A stretch of DNA of 64,000 nt from Pigmentiphaga aceris (lineage in GTDB: Bacteria > Pseudomonadota > Gammaproteobacteria > Burkholderiales > Burkholderiaceae_B), in assembly GCF_008119665.1 (NCBI RefSeq), contig NZ_CP043046.1, positions 2,170,001 through 2,234,000 on the forward strand. The letters are read 5' to 3'. Below, in pieces: positions 45,160 through 53,743 of the stretch. Position 1 is the first letter of the stretch; each line of letters begins with the position of its first letter. A program made the translations under genes and the position numbers. Below the pieces are notes generated by a model, which had not been told where the DNA came from, did no database searches, and worked only from the letters and a program-made list of their open reading frames with translations.

Positions 45160-45540
45160 CTACGCATCCTGCTCGGGAATCAGCGCGATGCGAACACGCC
45201 GTCCCTCGGCAACCAGGATGTTGAAGGTGCGTGCTGCCGCCTGGGTAGTCATGACTTCAACGCCGATGCCGGCCTTCAGCAAGGGCTTGATCAGCGGCCC
45301 GGTCAGGAAGCGCTGGCGTGAACCTGTGCCGATCAACAACACTTCCGGCTGGTCTTTGGACGCCTGTGCAAGCGCGTCGGCGTTGATGTCGTCGACAGAC
45401 GTCACGGGCCAGCGCTCGACCGTGCCGCTGGTGCCGAAGGTCACCGCGTAGTCGTGGCGCACCTTGTTGATGTCCAGATAGCCGGAACCATAGGCAGTGA
45501 TGGTATTGGCGTTGGGATTGGAGTCGACGTGCAGTCTCAT
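45160..45540 (-). CDS. Mth938-like (DUF498) domain protein
   Basis: 126 residues from the ATG at 45540; upstream in-frame residues are unconserved. MRLHVDSNPNANTITAYGSGYLDINK and PEVLLIGTGSRQRFLTGPLIKPLLKAGIGVEVMTTQAAARTFNILVAEGRRV fit the Mth938/Xcc1710-like fold. The family has no settled biochemical role; relatives assist respiratory complex I assembly in mitochondria (NDUFAF3). It lies 58 bases upstream of bcp in the same direction. Confidence 0.85.
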   Translation of the reverse strand: MRLHVDSNPNANTITAYGSGYLDINKVRHDYAVTFGTSGTVERWPVTSVDDINADALAQASKDQPEVLLIGTGSRQRFLTGPLIKPLLKAGIGVEVMTTQAAARTFNILVAEGRRVRIALIPEQDA

Positions 45541-45775
45541 GCTGAATTCCGCAAAGAATGACGGGAAATGGCGGTATGTGGCGGTGCGGCGATTTGCCGG
45601 GGCCAAGGGCTTCCGATAGATTATAGGGTTAGCCTCGCAAGGTATCTGCGTGGCTGTTCCGCAAGGACGGGCGGCTGCCCACAGGATTGTCGCGGGGACG
45701 GACCCCGCGATCCCATTTTTGCGGAATCGGTGAAAGCTGGTTCCGCCGTGTGATTCAAAGCTTACGGAAAGTCAG

Positions 45776-47086
45776 ATGGAACCCATTCGAGTCGGCCTGC
45801 TGGGCCTTGGTGTAGTTGGCGGCGGTACCTTCAAAGTGCTGGCACGCAATGCCGAAGAAATCGCGCGTCGCGCCGGACGCCGCATCGTGGTCACCAAGGT
45901 CTCCGCACGTGACCTGACTCGCGCCAAGGAACGTGTCGGCAATGACGCCGAGGTCGTCACCGATCCGTTCGAGATCGTGCGCGATCCGTCTATCGACATC
46001 GTGGTCGAACTGATTGGCGGCACCGGCATTGCCCGTGACCTGGTGCTGGAAGCGCTGGCTCAGGGCAAGCACGTGGTCACGGCCAACAAGGCCCTGCTGG
46101 CCAAGCATGGCAACGAAATCTTTGCGTTGGCCAGCAGCAAGGGCCTGATGGTGTCCTTCGAAGCGGCAGTTGCCGGTGGCATCCCGATCATCAAGGCCAT
46201 TCGCGAAGGCCTGACCGCCAATCGCATCGAATGGGTTGCCGGCATCATCAACGGCACCACCAATTTCATCCTGTCGGAAATGCGCGACCGTGGCCTGCCG
46301 TTTGCCGACGTGCTGAAAGAAGCACAGGCACTCGGTTACGCCGAAGCCGACCCGACCTTCGACGTCGAAGGTGTGGACGCTGCGCACAAGCTGACCTTGC
46401 TGGCATCGATTGCCTTCGGCATTCCGGTGCAGTTCGACCGTGCCCACATCGAAGGCATCAGCCAGTTGTCGGCCGTGGACATCAAGTACGCCGAAGAACT
46501 GGGCTATCGCATCAAACTGCTGGGCATCACCAAGCGTCGTGCCGATGGCATCGAGCTGCGCGTGCACCCGACGCTGGTGCCCAGCAAGCGCCTGATCGCC
46601 AACGTCGAAGGTGCGATGAATGCCGTGCTGGTGAAGGGCGACGCCGTCGGCGACACGCTTTACTACGGCAAGGGCGCGGGCGAAGAGCCCACCGCATCGG
46701 CCGTGGTGGCCGACCTGGTCGACGTGACCCGTCTGCACACCGCCGACCCGGAACACCGTGTGCCGCATCTGGCCTTCCAGCCGGATTCGATCTCGGATGC
46801 ACCCATCCTGTCGATCGATGATGTCAGCACGTCTTACTACCTGCGTGTGGAAGTCCAGGACGCCCCTGGCGTGCTGGCCGATCTCGCCCGCATTCTGGCC
46901 GATGCCTCGATCTCTATCGGTTCGATGATCCAGAAGCCAAGCGCCGATGCCCCCCCGCGTGCCGAGATCATCTTCCTGACGCACGAAGCCGTCGAGCGCA
47001 ACGTCAATTCCGCTATCGCACTGATCGAGGCCCTGCCTACCGTGAGCTCGAAAGTCACGCGTCTGCGCCTTGAAAACCTGGGCTGA
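45776..47086 (+). CDS. hom: Homoserine dehydrogenase
   Basis: 436 residues, SD GGAAAG. It reduces aspartate semialdehyde to homoserine. The NAD(P) loop is VGLLGLGVVGGGTFKVL (about 5-21), the catalytic/substrate block ANKALLAKHGNEIF, and GIINGTTNFILSEM is the homoserine dehydrogenase signature. A C-terminal ACT domain (SYYLRVEVQDAPGVLADLARILAD, about 351-374) provides threonine feedback. It is not fused to aspartokinase. thrC follows after eight bases. Confidence 0.96.
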   Translation: MEPIRVGLLGLGVVGGGTFKVLARNAEEIARRAGRRIVVTKVSARDLTRAKERVGNDAEVVTDPFEIVRDPSIDIVVELIGGTGIARDLVLEALAQGKHVVTANKALLAKHGNEIFALASSKGLMVSFEAAVAGGIPIIKAIREGLTANRIEWVAGIINGTTNFILSEMRDRGLPFADVLKEAQALGYAEADPTFDVEGVDAAHKLTLLASIAFGIPVQFDRAHIEGISQLSAVDIKYAEELGYRIKLLGITKRRADGIELRVHPTLVPSKRLIANVEGAMNAVLVKGDAVGDTLYYGKGAGEEPTASAVVADLVDVTRLHTADPEHRVPHLAFQPDSISDAPILSIDDVSTSYYLRVEVQDAPGVLADLARILADASISIGSMIQKPSADAPPRAEIIFLTHEAVERNVNSAIALIEALPTVSSKVTRLRLENLG

Positions 47087-47094
47087 TTCTTACC

Positions 47095-48510
47095 ATGCGT
47101 TATCTCTCGACCCGCGGCGGCATGGCCCCGCAAGCGTTCACCGACATCCTGCTGGAAGGCCTGGCGCCTGACGGCGGTCTGGCGATTCCGGAAACCATTC
47201 CCCAGGTCACCGGTGCCCAGCTGACTGCCTGGCGTTCGCTGTCGTATGCCGACCTGGCCTACGAAATCCTGCGTTTGTTCGTCACCGACATTCCGGCCGA
47301 TGACCTGCGTGCGCTGACGCGTGCTGCGTATCGTGCCGAGGTCTTCGGCAACGAAGCCATCGTGCCGCTCAAGCCTATCGATGGCGGCGTGTCGCTGCTG
47401 GGACTGTCGGAAGGCCCGACGCTGGCCTTCAAGGACATGGCCATGCAGCTGCTGGGCCACTTGTTCGAATACACGCTGACCAAGCGCGGCACCAGCATCA
47501 ACATCCTGGGCGCAACCTCTGGCGACACCGGCTCGGCAGCCGAATACGCCATGCGTGGCAAGCAGGGCGTATCGGTCTTCATGCTGTCGCCGCAAGGCCG
47601 CATGAGCGCCTTCCAGCGTGCGCAAATGTACTCGCTGCAAGACGCCAACATCCACAACCTGACCGTGCCCGGCGTGTTTGACGACTGCCAGGACATCGTC
47701 AAGGAACTGGCGAGCGACCTGGACTTCAAGGCCAAGTACCGCATCGGTGCCGTGAATTCCATCAACTGGGCGCGCATTGCTGCCCAGGTCGTGTACTACT
47801 TCCACGGCTGGCGCATCGCCACCCGCAGCGAGAACGAGCAGGTGTCGTTCACCGTGCCCTCGGGCAACTTCGGCAATATTCTGGCTGGCCACATCGCCCG
47901 TCAGATGGGCCTGCCGATCAAGCGCCTGGTGCTGGCCACCAACGAGAACAACGTGCTGGAAGAGTTCTTCCGTACTGGTATCTACCGCCCGCGCGGTGCT
48001 GCCGAAACGCATCTGACCTCCAGCCCGTCGATGGACATCTCCAAGGCGTCGAACTTCGAGCGCTTTGTGTTTGATCTGGTCGGCCGCGACGCCGCCCGCG
48101 TCAAGGCCTTGTGGGAATCGCTGGCCAAGGACGGCCAGTTCGATCTGTCCGCCCAGCATGACGAATTCGCCGGCAAGTTCGGCTTTGGCTGGGGCACCAG
48201 CAACCACGCCGAGCGCATTGCCACCATCCGTGCCGTGCATGCGGCAACCGGCGTGGTGATCGATCCGCACACGGCCGATGGCGTAAAGGTTGCCCGTGAC
48301 TTCGTCGAAGAAGGCGTGCCCATGCTGGTGCTGGAAACCGCCTTGCCAGTGAAGTTCGGGGAGACCATCGAAGAAGCCCTGGGCATCGTGGCACCGCGTC
48401 CGGCAGCGCTGGAAGGCATCGAGCAACTGCCGCAACGTGTATCGCCGGTCGAGCCCACGGCAGCCGCCGTCAAGGCCTTCCTGATTGCACATCAGGGCAG
48501 CCCGGCATGA
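47095..48510 (+). CDS. thrC: Threonine synthase
   Basis: 471 residues, long-form (class I/gamma-proteobacterial-type) enzyme. It converts O-phosphohomoserine to threonine with PLP. The PLP lysine lies in PTLAFKDMAMQLLG (about 105-118), GATSGDTGSAA is the phosphate-binding loop and MRYLSTRGGMAP is the conserved N-terminus. No SD is visible; translation may depend on coupling with hom. The stop overlaps the start of the next gene by four bases. Confidence 0.96.
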   Translation: MRYLSTRGGMAPQAFTDILLEGLAPDGGLAIPETIPQVTGAQLTAWRSLSYADLAYEILRLFVTDIPADDLRALTRAAYRAEVFGNEAIVPLKPIDGGVSLLGLSEGPTLAFKDMAMQLLGHLFEYTLTKRGTSINILGATSGDTGSAAEYAMRGKQGVSVFMLSPQGRMSAFQRAQMYSLQDANIHNLTVPGVFDDCQDIVKELASDLDFKAKYRIGAVNSINWARIAAQVVYYFHGWRIATRSENEQVSFTVPSGNFGNILAGHIARQMGLPIKRLVLATNENNVLEEFFRTGIYRPRGAAETHLTSSPSMDISKASNFERFVFDLVGRDAARVKALWESLAKDGQFDLSAQHDEFAGKFGFGWGTSNHAERIATIRAVHAATGVVIDPHTADGVKVARDFVEEGVPMLVLETALPVKFGETIEEALGIVAPRPAALEGIEQLPQRVSPVEPTAAAVKAFLIAHQGSPA

Positions 48511-49136
48511 GCCCGCTGCTGCGCGTCCTGCTGGTGGTTGGCGGCGTTGCCGCGGGCGTGCTGGCCGTGGGCGCGCGTGCAGCTTCCGAGCCTGCGCCGG
48601 GTGACCGGCCGCGCGTGGTGTTCGATGCAGCAGGCAAGCCGAAATTCATCGGCATGGCTGGCTGGGTCGAACTGTCGCGCACCGAGCAAGACGGCCGGCA
48701 GGTCGTCGAGTATCGATTCCCGCAGCCGGGCACCAACGGCCAGGAAGGCATTCTGCGGGTGATGTTGCAGACGGTCGCGCGGTCCACCAGGTTCGCAGAC
48801 CTGAGCCCCGATGAACGAATCGCCGTCGAGGCTTCGCGTGACGCGGCCGTTCAGCACATGATGGATGAAATCGATGCCATGCCCGGTGTCGACTTCCTGT
48901 CTGGTGGTACGCAGTTCACGTTCACGGCGCTGGACGACGCCAAGCGCTACTACTACGTGCATCACTTCGCCATGAAAGGCATCGATCAGCCAGGCAACAA
49001 GCTTCGTCCGGCGGTGACCATCGATTTCCGTTGCCGGAATGCCATCGAGGTAGCAACGCCGGGCTACGACACGTCGATCGAGCCGTTCGAAGAGTTCTGT
49101 CGAGACGCACTACTGGACATCAACAAGCCCGATTGA
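48507..49136 (+). CDS. Conserved exported hypothetical protein
   Basis: 209 residues. It starts inside the thrC stop (ATGA overlap). A signal peptide is evident (MSPLLRVLLVVGGVAAGVLAVGARA, then ASEP), so the protein is probably periplasmic. The mature part mixes beta strands (RPRVVFDAAGKPKFIGMAGWVELS, QFTFTALDDAKRYYYVHHFAMKG) with few cysteines. I recognise no family. Its coupling to thrC is probably positional rather than functional. Confidence 0.7.
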   Translation: MSPLLRVLLVVGGVAAGVLAVGARAASEPAPGDRPRVVFDAAGKPKFIGMAGWVELSRTEQDGRQVVEYRFPQPGTNGQEGILRVMLQTVARSTRFADLSPDERIAVEASRDAAVQHMMDEIDAMPGVDFLSGGTQFTFTALDDAKRYYYVHHFAMKGIDQPGNKLRPAVTIDFRCRNAIEVATPGYDTSIEPFEEFCRDALLDINKPD

Positions 49137-49175
49137 GCGCTTTTGATTGACTGCTTTTCTTATTGAAGATCGCCT

Positions 49176-50459
49176 GTGAAAACCATCAGCAAATCGAGCA
49201 AGCTGGCCAATGTTCTGTATGACATCCGCGGACCCATCATGGATCGGGCCAAGCAGATGGAAGACGAAGGCCAGAAACTCATCAAGCTCAATATCGGCAA
49301 CCTGGCGGTATTTGGCTTCGATGCCCCCGAGGAAGTCCAGCGCGACATGATCCGCAACCTGCCCAATTCGGCCGGCTACTCGGACAGCAAGGGCATCTTT
49401 GCCGCGCGCAAGGCGGTCATGCACTACACCCAGGCGCAGGGTGTGCAGGGCGTGACGCTGGAAGACATCTACCTGGGCAATGGTGCGTCCGACCTGATTG
49501 CGATGTCGGTCAATGCGCTGCTCGAAGACGGCGACGAACTGTTGTTGCCGGCACCCGATTATCCGCTGTGGACGGCGGTGGCGAGCCTGTCGGGCGGTAC
49601 ACCGGTGCACTATCTGTGCAACGAAGCCAAAGGCTGGTTGCCCGACCTGGACGATATCCGTGCCAAGGTCACGCCGCGCACCAAAGCGATCGTGATCATC
49701 AACCCGAACAACCCGACGGGCGTGCTTTATCCCGACGAGGTACTGCTGGGCATCATCGCCATCGCACGTGAATTCGGGCTGGTCATTCTGGCCGATGAGG
49801 TCTACGACAAGGTGCTGTACGACGGCATCAAGCACACCGCCATCGCAAGCCTGTCTACCGATGTGCTGACGCTGACCTTCAATTCGCTGTCCAAGAGCTA
49901 CCGTGCCTGCGGTTTTCGTGCGGGCTGGCTGGTGGTGTCGGGCGACAAGCCCGCCGCACAGGACTACATCGAAGGCCTGAACATGTTGGCCAACATGCGG
50001 CTGTGCGCCAATGTGCCGGGCCAGTGGGCAATCCAGACTGCGCTGGGGGGCTACCAGAGCATCAACGAATTGGTTGGCGAGGGTGGACGCTTGCGCCGCC
50101 AGCGCGATCTGGCCTATGAGCTGATCACCGCAATTCCAGGTGTTACCTGTGTCAAGCCGCAGGCCGCGTTGTACATGTTCCCCAGGCTCGACCCCGAGGT
50201 GTATCCCATTGCAGACGACCGACAGTTCTTCCTGCAATTGCTGGAGTCAACCCGGGTGATGCTGGTGCAGGGCACGGGCTTCAACTGGCCGCAGCCCGAT
50301 CACTTCCGTATCGTATTTTTGCCGCATGAACCGGATCTGCGCGAGGCCATCAACCGCATTGCCAAGTTCCTGGAGGAGTACCGCATCAAGCACCGCCGCA
50401 AACCGGCGGAGCCGTTTGATGACGGCGCGGAGAACCTGCCTGCTGTGGTGCCTACCTAG
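49176..50459 (+). CDS. alaA: Alanine transaminase AlaA-like aminotransferase
   Basis: 427 residues, GTG start. It is a fold-type I PLP aminotransferase closely matching AlaA (glutamate-pyruvate transaminase). SSKLANVLYDIRGPIMDRAKQMEDEG, GYSDSKGIFAARKAVM, PAPDYPLWTA and INPNNPTGVLY are diagnostic. The PLP lysine is K240 in FNSLSKSYRACGFRAGW. An oddity is NIGNLAVFGFDAP, where most relatives have NIGNPAPFGF. The 215 bases after the stop hold no gene; the next gene is convergent. Confidence 0.9.
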   Translation: MKTISKSSKLANVLYDIRGPIMDRAKQMEDEGQKLIKLNIGNLAVFGFDAPEEVQRDMIRNLPNSAGYSDSKGIFAARKAVMHYTQAQGVQGVTLEDIYLGNGASDLIAMSVNALLEDGDELLLPAPDYPLWTAVASLSGGTPVHYLCNEAKGWLPDLDDIRAKVTPRTKAIVIINPNNPTGVLYPDEVLLGIIAIAREFGLVILADEVYDKVLYDGIKHTAIASLSTDVLTLTFNSLSKSYRACGFRAGWLVVSGDKPAAQDYIEGLNMLANMRLCANVPGQWAIQTALGGYQSINELVGEGGRLRRQRDLAYELITAIPGVTCVKPQAALYMFPRLDPEVYPIADDRQFFLQLLESTRVMLVQGTGFNWPQPDHFRIVFLPHEPDLREAINRIAKFLEEYRIKHRRKPAEPFDDGAENLPAVVPT

Positions 50460-50674
50460 CTCGCGGTAGACGTGGTGTCACGCGGCTGGCTGGCCCGCGT
50501 GAGCCAGCGCCGGGGCATCCATCGGCCCCGGTACCTTGGGCTGCCAGCCTCGCGATTGTTCGGCGATTGTTCCGCGATCGCTTCGTGACTGGCTCGTGGT
50601 CGCCGGTGGCAGTCTGCATGCCGAAGAAATGCCCATCACCCCAGCACATGCCCGTCACGGGTATCGATCCAGGC

Positions 50675-51136
50675 TTAGAACATCCCGTTCGCGTGCGCCA
50701 TGGTTTCCGGGATGGCTTGCGCCACATCCCAGTGCTCGACGATCTTGCCGCCTTCAAGCTTGAAGATGTCCACAATCGCGGTGCCGCGCGTACCCGGTTC
50801 GCGCACAGCATGCACATGAAGAATCACCGTGTCACCGTCCACGAATGACGCCTTGATCTCGCTGCGTGATTGCGGGAATTTGTCCTTCAGGAAACTGACG
50901 AATTTGCGGAAACCCTCGGGGCCATCGGCTGCATTCGGGTTGTGCTGCACATACCGATTGCCAACATACTTCAGCGCCTCATCGGCATTCTTCTGATTGA
51001 TCCCTTTTTCGTAGAACGCGAGTACCGTCTGACGATTGGCTTCTTCTTGCGCCGTGTGGGCAGGTGCCTGCGCGAAGGCGGGCGACAGGCCCATCAAGGC
51101 GGTGGCGGCAAGGGCAACGAGCAGACGTTTTGACAT
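50675..51136 (-). CDS. Exported SnoaL/NTF2-like protein
   Basis: 153 residues from the ATG at 51136. A signal peptide (MSKRLLVALAATALMGLSPAFAQA) precedes a SnoaL-type cone fold: RQTVLAFYEKGINQKNADEALKYVGNRYVQHNP, then DGDTVILHVHAVREPGTRGTAIVDIFKLEGGKIVEHWDV. Such proteins are common in Burkholderiales, with unknown, possibly small-molecule-binding roles. It is divergent from a LysR gene with a 196-bp shared region, the usual hint that the regulator controls it. Confidence 0.85.
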   Translation of the reverse strand: MSKRLLVALAATALMGLSPAFAQAPAHTAQEEANRQTVLAFYEKGINQKNADEALKYVGNRYVQHNPNAADGPEGFRKFVSFLKDKFPQSRSEIKASFVDGDTVILHVHAVREPGTRGTAIVDIFKLEGGKIVEHWDVAQAIPETMAHANGMF

Positions 51137-51332
51137 GATGGTCCTGGCGAAAAATGCGGGAAGGCGATTGGAAGCTTGGGTGTGCCGACATGCGGAACAT
51201 CCTGATGTACACAGCGAACATAGCCCGCAGCTTAGTGCGCAAAAAATGAACAAAAAATGTCGATTTCGGTCATAGTTTGTTGCGCAAATCGTTATAAACC
51301 CAGCGCCGCCGTGCGCGCACTTCGCTCCCATC

Positions 51333-52238
51333 ATGGATCGCATCACTGCCATGCAAGTCTTCGTCACCGTGGTCGATCTCGGCAGCCAGTCCGCAGCTGC
51401 CGAACGGCTGGATCTATCGCGGCCGGCCGTATCGCGTTACCTGGCGGAATTGGAAGCGTGGGCAGGGGCACGGCTGATGCACCGGACCACCCGCAAGCTG
51501 GGGCTGACTGCGGCGGGCGAGGAAATGTTGCCCCGCTGTCGCCAAGTCTTGGAAACCATATCGGACATGCGCACCGCCGTCGCGGGGCCGCCCGATGTGC
51601 CGCACGGCCTGCTGCGCATCTCGGTCAGCAGTTCCTTCGGGCAGGCGCAGTTGGCGCAGGTGGTCGCCGACTACCTGCGGTTATACCCACGCGTGACGAT
51701 CGATCTGATGCTGTTGGATCGTGCCGTGAATCTGGTCGATGAGCGGGTCGATCTGGCGATTCGCATTACCAACGAACTGGATCCGAATCTGATCGCCAAG
51801 CGCTTGTCGGTGTGTCGTTCGGTGCTGTGCGCATCGCCCGCCTACCTGCATGAGCACGGCACGCCGCGCAGCCTGGAAGACCTGAGTCAGCACAACTGCC
51901 TGACCCATTCCTATCATGGCAAAAGTCTGTGGCACTTCACACGAGATGGCGAGCCCACGACGGTGGCGGTTGGCGGCAATATCAGCGCCAACGAGACGCC
52001 CTCGCTGGTACAGGCGGCGCTGGCTGGTGCCGGGGTGGCAATGCTGCCGACCTTCCTGGCCATGGACCTGGTTCGTGAAGGGCGGCTGATTGCACTGCTG
52101 CCCGAGGCCACGCCGCGCGAATTGGCCATCTACGCGGTGTACACCTCACGCAAGCACATGACCGCTGCATTGCGCACCATGCTGGACTTCCTTGCCTCCC
52201 GGTTCCCGTCCGAGCCGGTGTGGGATCAGCAGGGCTGA
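51333..52238 (+). CDS. LysR-family transcriptional regulator
   Basis: 301 residues. The N-terminal winged helix (MDRITAMQVFVTVVDLGSQSAAAERLDLSRPAVSRYLAELEAWAGARL) is followed by the co-inducer domain (LLRISVSSSFGQAQLAQVVADYLRLYPRVTIDLML). This N-terminus is of the common MDRI/LDRL 'AaeR/PgrR-like' group. It probably regulates the divergent SnoaL-like gene. The inducer is unknown. Confidence 0.92.
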   Translation: MDRITAMQVFVTVVDLGSQSAAAERLDLSRPAVSRYLAELEAWAGARLMHRTTRKLGLTAAGEEMLPRCRQVLETISDMRTAVAGPPDVPHGLLRISVSSSFGQAQLAQVVADYLRLYPRVTIDLMLLDRAVNLVDERVDLAIRITNELDPNLIAKRLSVCRSVLCASPAYLHEHGTPRSLEDLSQHNCLTHSYHGKSLWHFTRDGEPTTVAVGGNISANETPSLVQAALAGAGVAMLPTFLAMDLVREGRLIALLPEATPRELAIYAVYTSRKHMTAALRTMLDFLASRFPSEPVWDQQG

Positions 52239-52254
52239 ACGTCCATTCGCCCAT

Positions 52255-52293
52255 AAAAAATCCGACATCAGCGCGGTCTGCGCCAATGTCGGA
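52255..52293 (-). terminator. Terminator serving the DoxX gene
   Basis: On the minus strand TCCGACATTGGCGC and GCGCTGATGTCGGA pair around AGACC, followed by TTTTTT. It lies 113 bases beyond the doxX stop. Just beside it a 15-bp unit CGGACAGGTCTTGCT is tandemly duplicated (52290-52319). Confidence 0.75.
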
Positions 52294-52405
52294 CAGGTCT
52301 TGCTCGGACAGGTCTTGCTGGGCTGAAGCTGGCGGGTCGAACTACAGGGTTGAAAACATCTCTCGACCCTGTACGCCCAAGCTCAGAAGCCCGAACTTAC
52401 TGCAT

Positions 52406-52810
52406 TCAAGCCGCGCCGCGCTTGGCGTCCAGGCTCCACACGCCGCCGCCGGCGACCGCGAAGTACAGGAACACGAAGCAGAACAGCACTGCCGATTCGC
52501 CGCCGTTCATCATCGGCGACCACACGAAGCCCTTGCCAGCGTGGCCGATGAAGTAAGCGAAGGCCAGCAGGCCCGACAGCACGAAGGCAACCGGACGGGT
52601 GAACAGGCCGATCAACAGCAGCACGCCACCAACCAGTTCCAGGATGCCGGCAACGCCGATCAGCGAGAAGATTTCCAGGTTGGCGAAGAAGGGCACCACG
52701 GGGAATTTCAGCAGCTTGGCGGTGCCGTGCTGGATCAGCATGAACGCCGACACAATGCGCAAGATGGACAGAACGCGCTGGGCGAGGAGCGGAGAGGCGG
52801 TGAAGGACAT
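52406..52810 (-). CDS. DoxX-family membrane protein
   Basis: 134 residues, four hydrophobic helices. VLSILRIVSAFMLIQHGTAKLLKFP (about 13-37) and GVAGILELVGGVLLLIGLFTRPVAFVLSGLLAFAYFIGH are the DoxX signatures. It is an inner-membrane protein of poorly defined function, often linked to oxidative or thiol stress. It stands alone in a transcription unit. The 323 bases upstream (52811-53133) contain no gene on either strand. Confidence 0.9.
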   Translation of the reverse strand: MSFTASPLLAQRVLSILRIVSAFMLIQHGTAKLLKFPVVPFFANLEIFSLIGVAGILELVGGVLLLIGLFTRPVAFVLSGLLAFAYFIGHAGKGFVWSPMMNGGESAVLFCFVFLYFAVAGGGVWSLDAKRGAA

Positions 52811-53095
52811 GATTGGCCGTTTGAAGAAGAATCGAAAGAGGGCAGGATGCCGGCAAAATATGGCATCCCTGTTAGCGCGAAGCTTAATTGCTATGGCGCA
52901 AGGAACAAAGCTGAAAAAACAGGATGGTTTGTTTCATTAATCGATCCAATACACGCTTCGATTACGAGAACTTTTATTGCGTGGCCGAGGTCGTGGGGGC
53001 TTCGGGGTGGTGCTTCCAGGTAGTGTTTCCAGTTGGTGCTTCATGCTGCAGTTCGTCACTCGGCTGACTTAAGCTGTCGCCCTGACTGATCTTCG
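52811..53095. other. doxX-cysC intergenic region
   Basis: Divergent intergenic stretch between doxX and cysC. No gene is visible. GGTGCTTC occurs twice (53009-53045) separated by TTTCCAG motifs. Promoters for both genes are expected here, but no convincing pair of hexamers stands out. Confidence 0.5.
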
Positions 53096-53131
53096 CTTTT
53101 CCCTTCTCCTTTCTCTTTCCTTTTCTTCTTC
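53096..53131 (+). other. 36-nt uninterrupted polypyrimidine tract before cysC
   Basis: Every base from 53096 to 53131 is C or T, ending two bases before the cysC ATG at 53134. There is no purine-rich SD, so initiation may rely on ribosomal protein S1 binding to the pyrimidine tract. Confidence 0.85.
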
Positions 53132-53133
53132 AT

Positions 53134-53670
53134 ATGGCTTTGTCTGTGCTGCCTACCTCTGACGTGCGTACCCTGTGGTTCACCGGCTTGTCCGGCGCTG
53201 GCAAAACGACGCTTGCTCAAGGGCTGCTGGCGCGTTATCAGGCCGCTGGCCGACCAGCCCTGGTGCTCGACGGCGATCAGATGCGGCAAGGTCTGAATCG
53301 TGACCTTGGTTTTGCCCGCGAAGACCGGCTTGAAAACGCACGCCGCCTGGCGGAAGTCGCCAAGCTGTTGAATGCCGCAGGCGTGACGGCCATCGTCGCC
53401 ATCATTTCGCCCTATGCTGATGACCGCGCCATGGCACGCAAGATCGTGGGCGCACCGTTTGCGGAAATTCATCTGGATGCATCGATCCAGGTATGCGCCG
53501 CGCGTGACGTGAAAGGCTGGTACGCGCGGGCTGCGGCGGGGGATCTGCCAGGGTTCACCGGCGTGTCGGCACCTTACGAACCGCCGTCGCAACCCGACCT
53601 GGTCGTGCACACGGGTGGAGATTCCGTTGACGCTTGCTTGGCAACCTTGGGCGGTTTCCTGCGGGTGTAA
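53134..53670 (+). CDS. cysC: Adenylylsulfate (APS) kinase
   Basis: 178 residues. It phosphorylates APS to PAPS, the activated sulfate donor. Walker A is FTGLSGAGKTTLAQGLL (about 12-28), LDGDQMRQGLNRDLGFAREDRLENARRLAEVAKLL is the APS-binding signature, and IISPYADDRAMARKIV and the lid region RAAAGDLPGFTGVSAPYEPP are intact. It is not fused to CysN. It stands alone, convergent with the five-gene radical SAM cassette; no sulfotransferase or sulfurylase gene is in the window. Confidence 0.93.
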   Translation: MALSVLPTSDVRTLWFTGLSGAGKTTLAQGLLARYQAAGRPALVLDGDQMRQGLNRDLGFAREDRLENARRLAEVAKLLNAAGVTAIVAIISPYADDRAMARKIVGAPFAEIHLDASIQVCAARDVKGWYARAAAGDLPGFTGVSAPYEPPSQPDLVVHTGGDSVDACLATLGGFLRV

Positions 53671-53743
53671 GGCGGGCAGCTAAGGCAGGCTGGGAAGGCA
53701 GGCAGCTAAGGCGGACTGCCCAAGCCCTGCACACGGACCGCCT

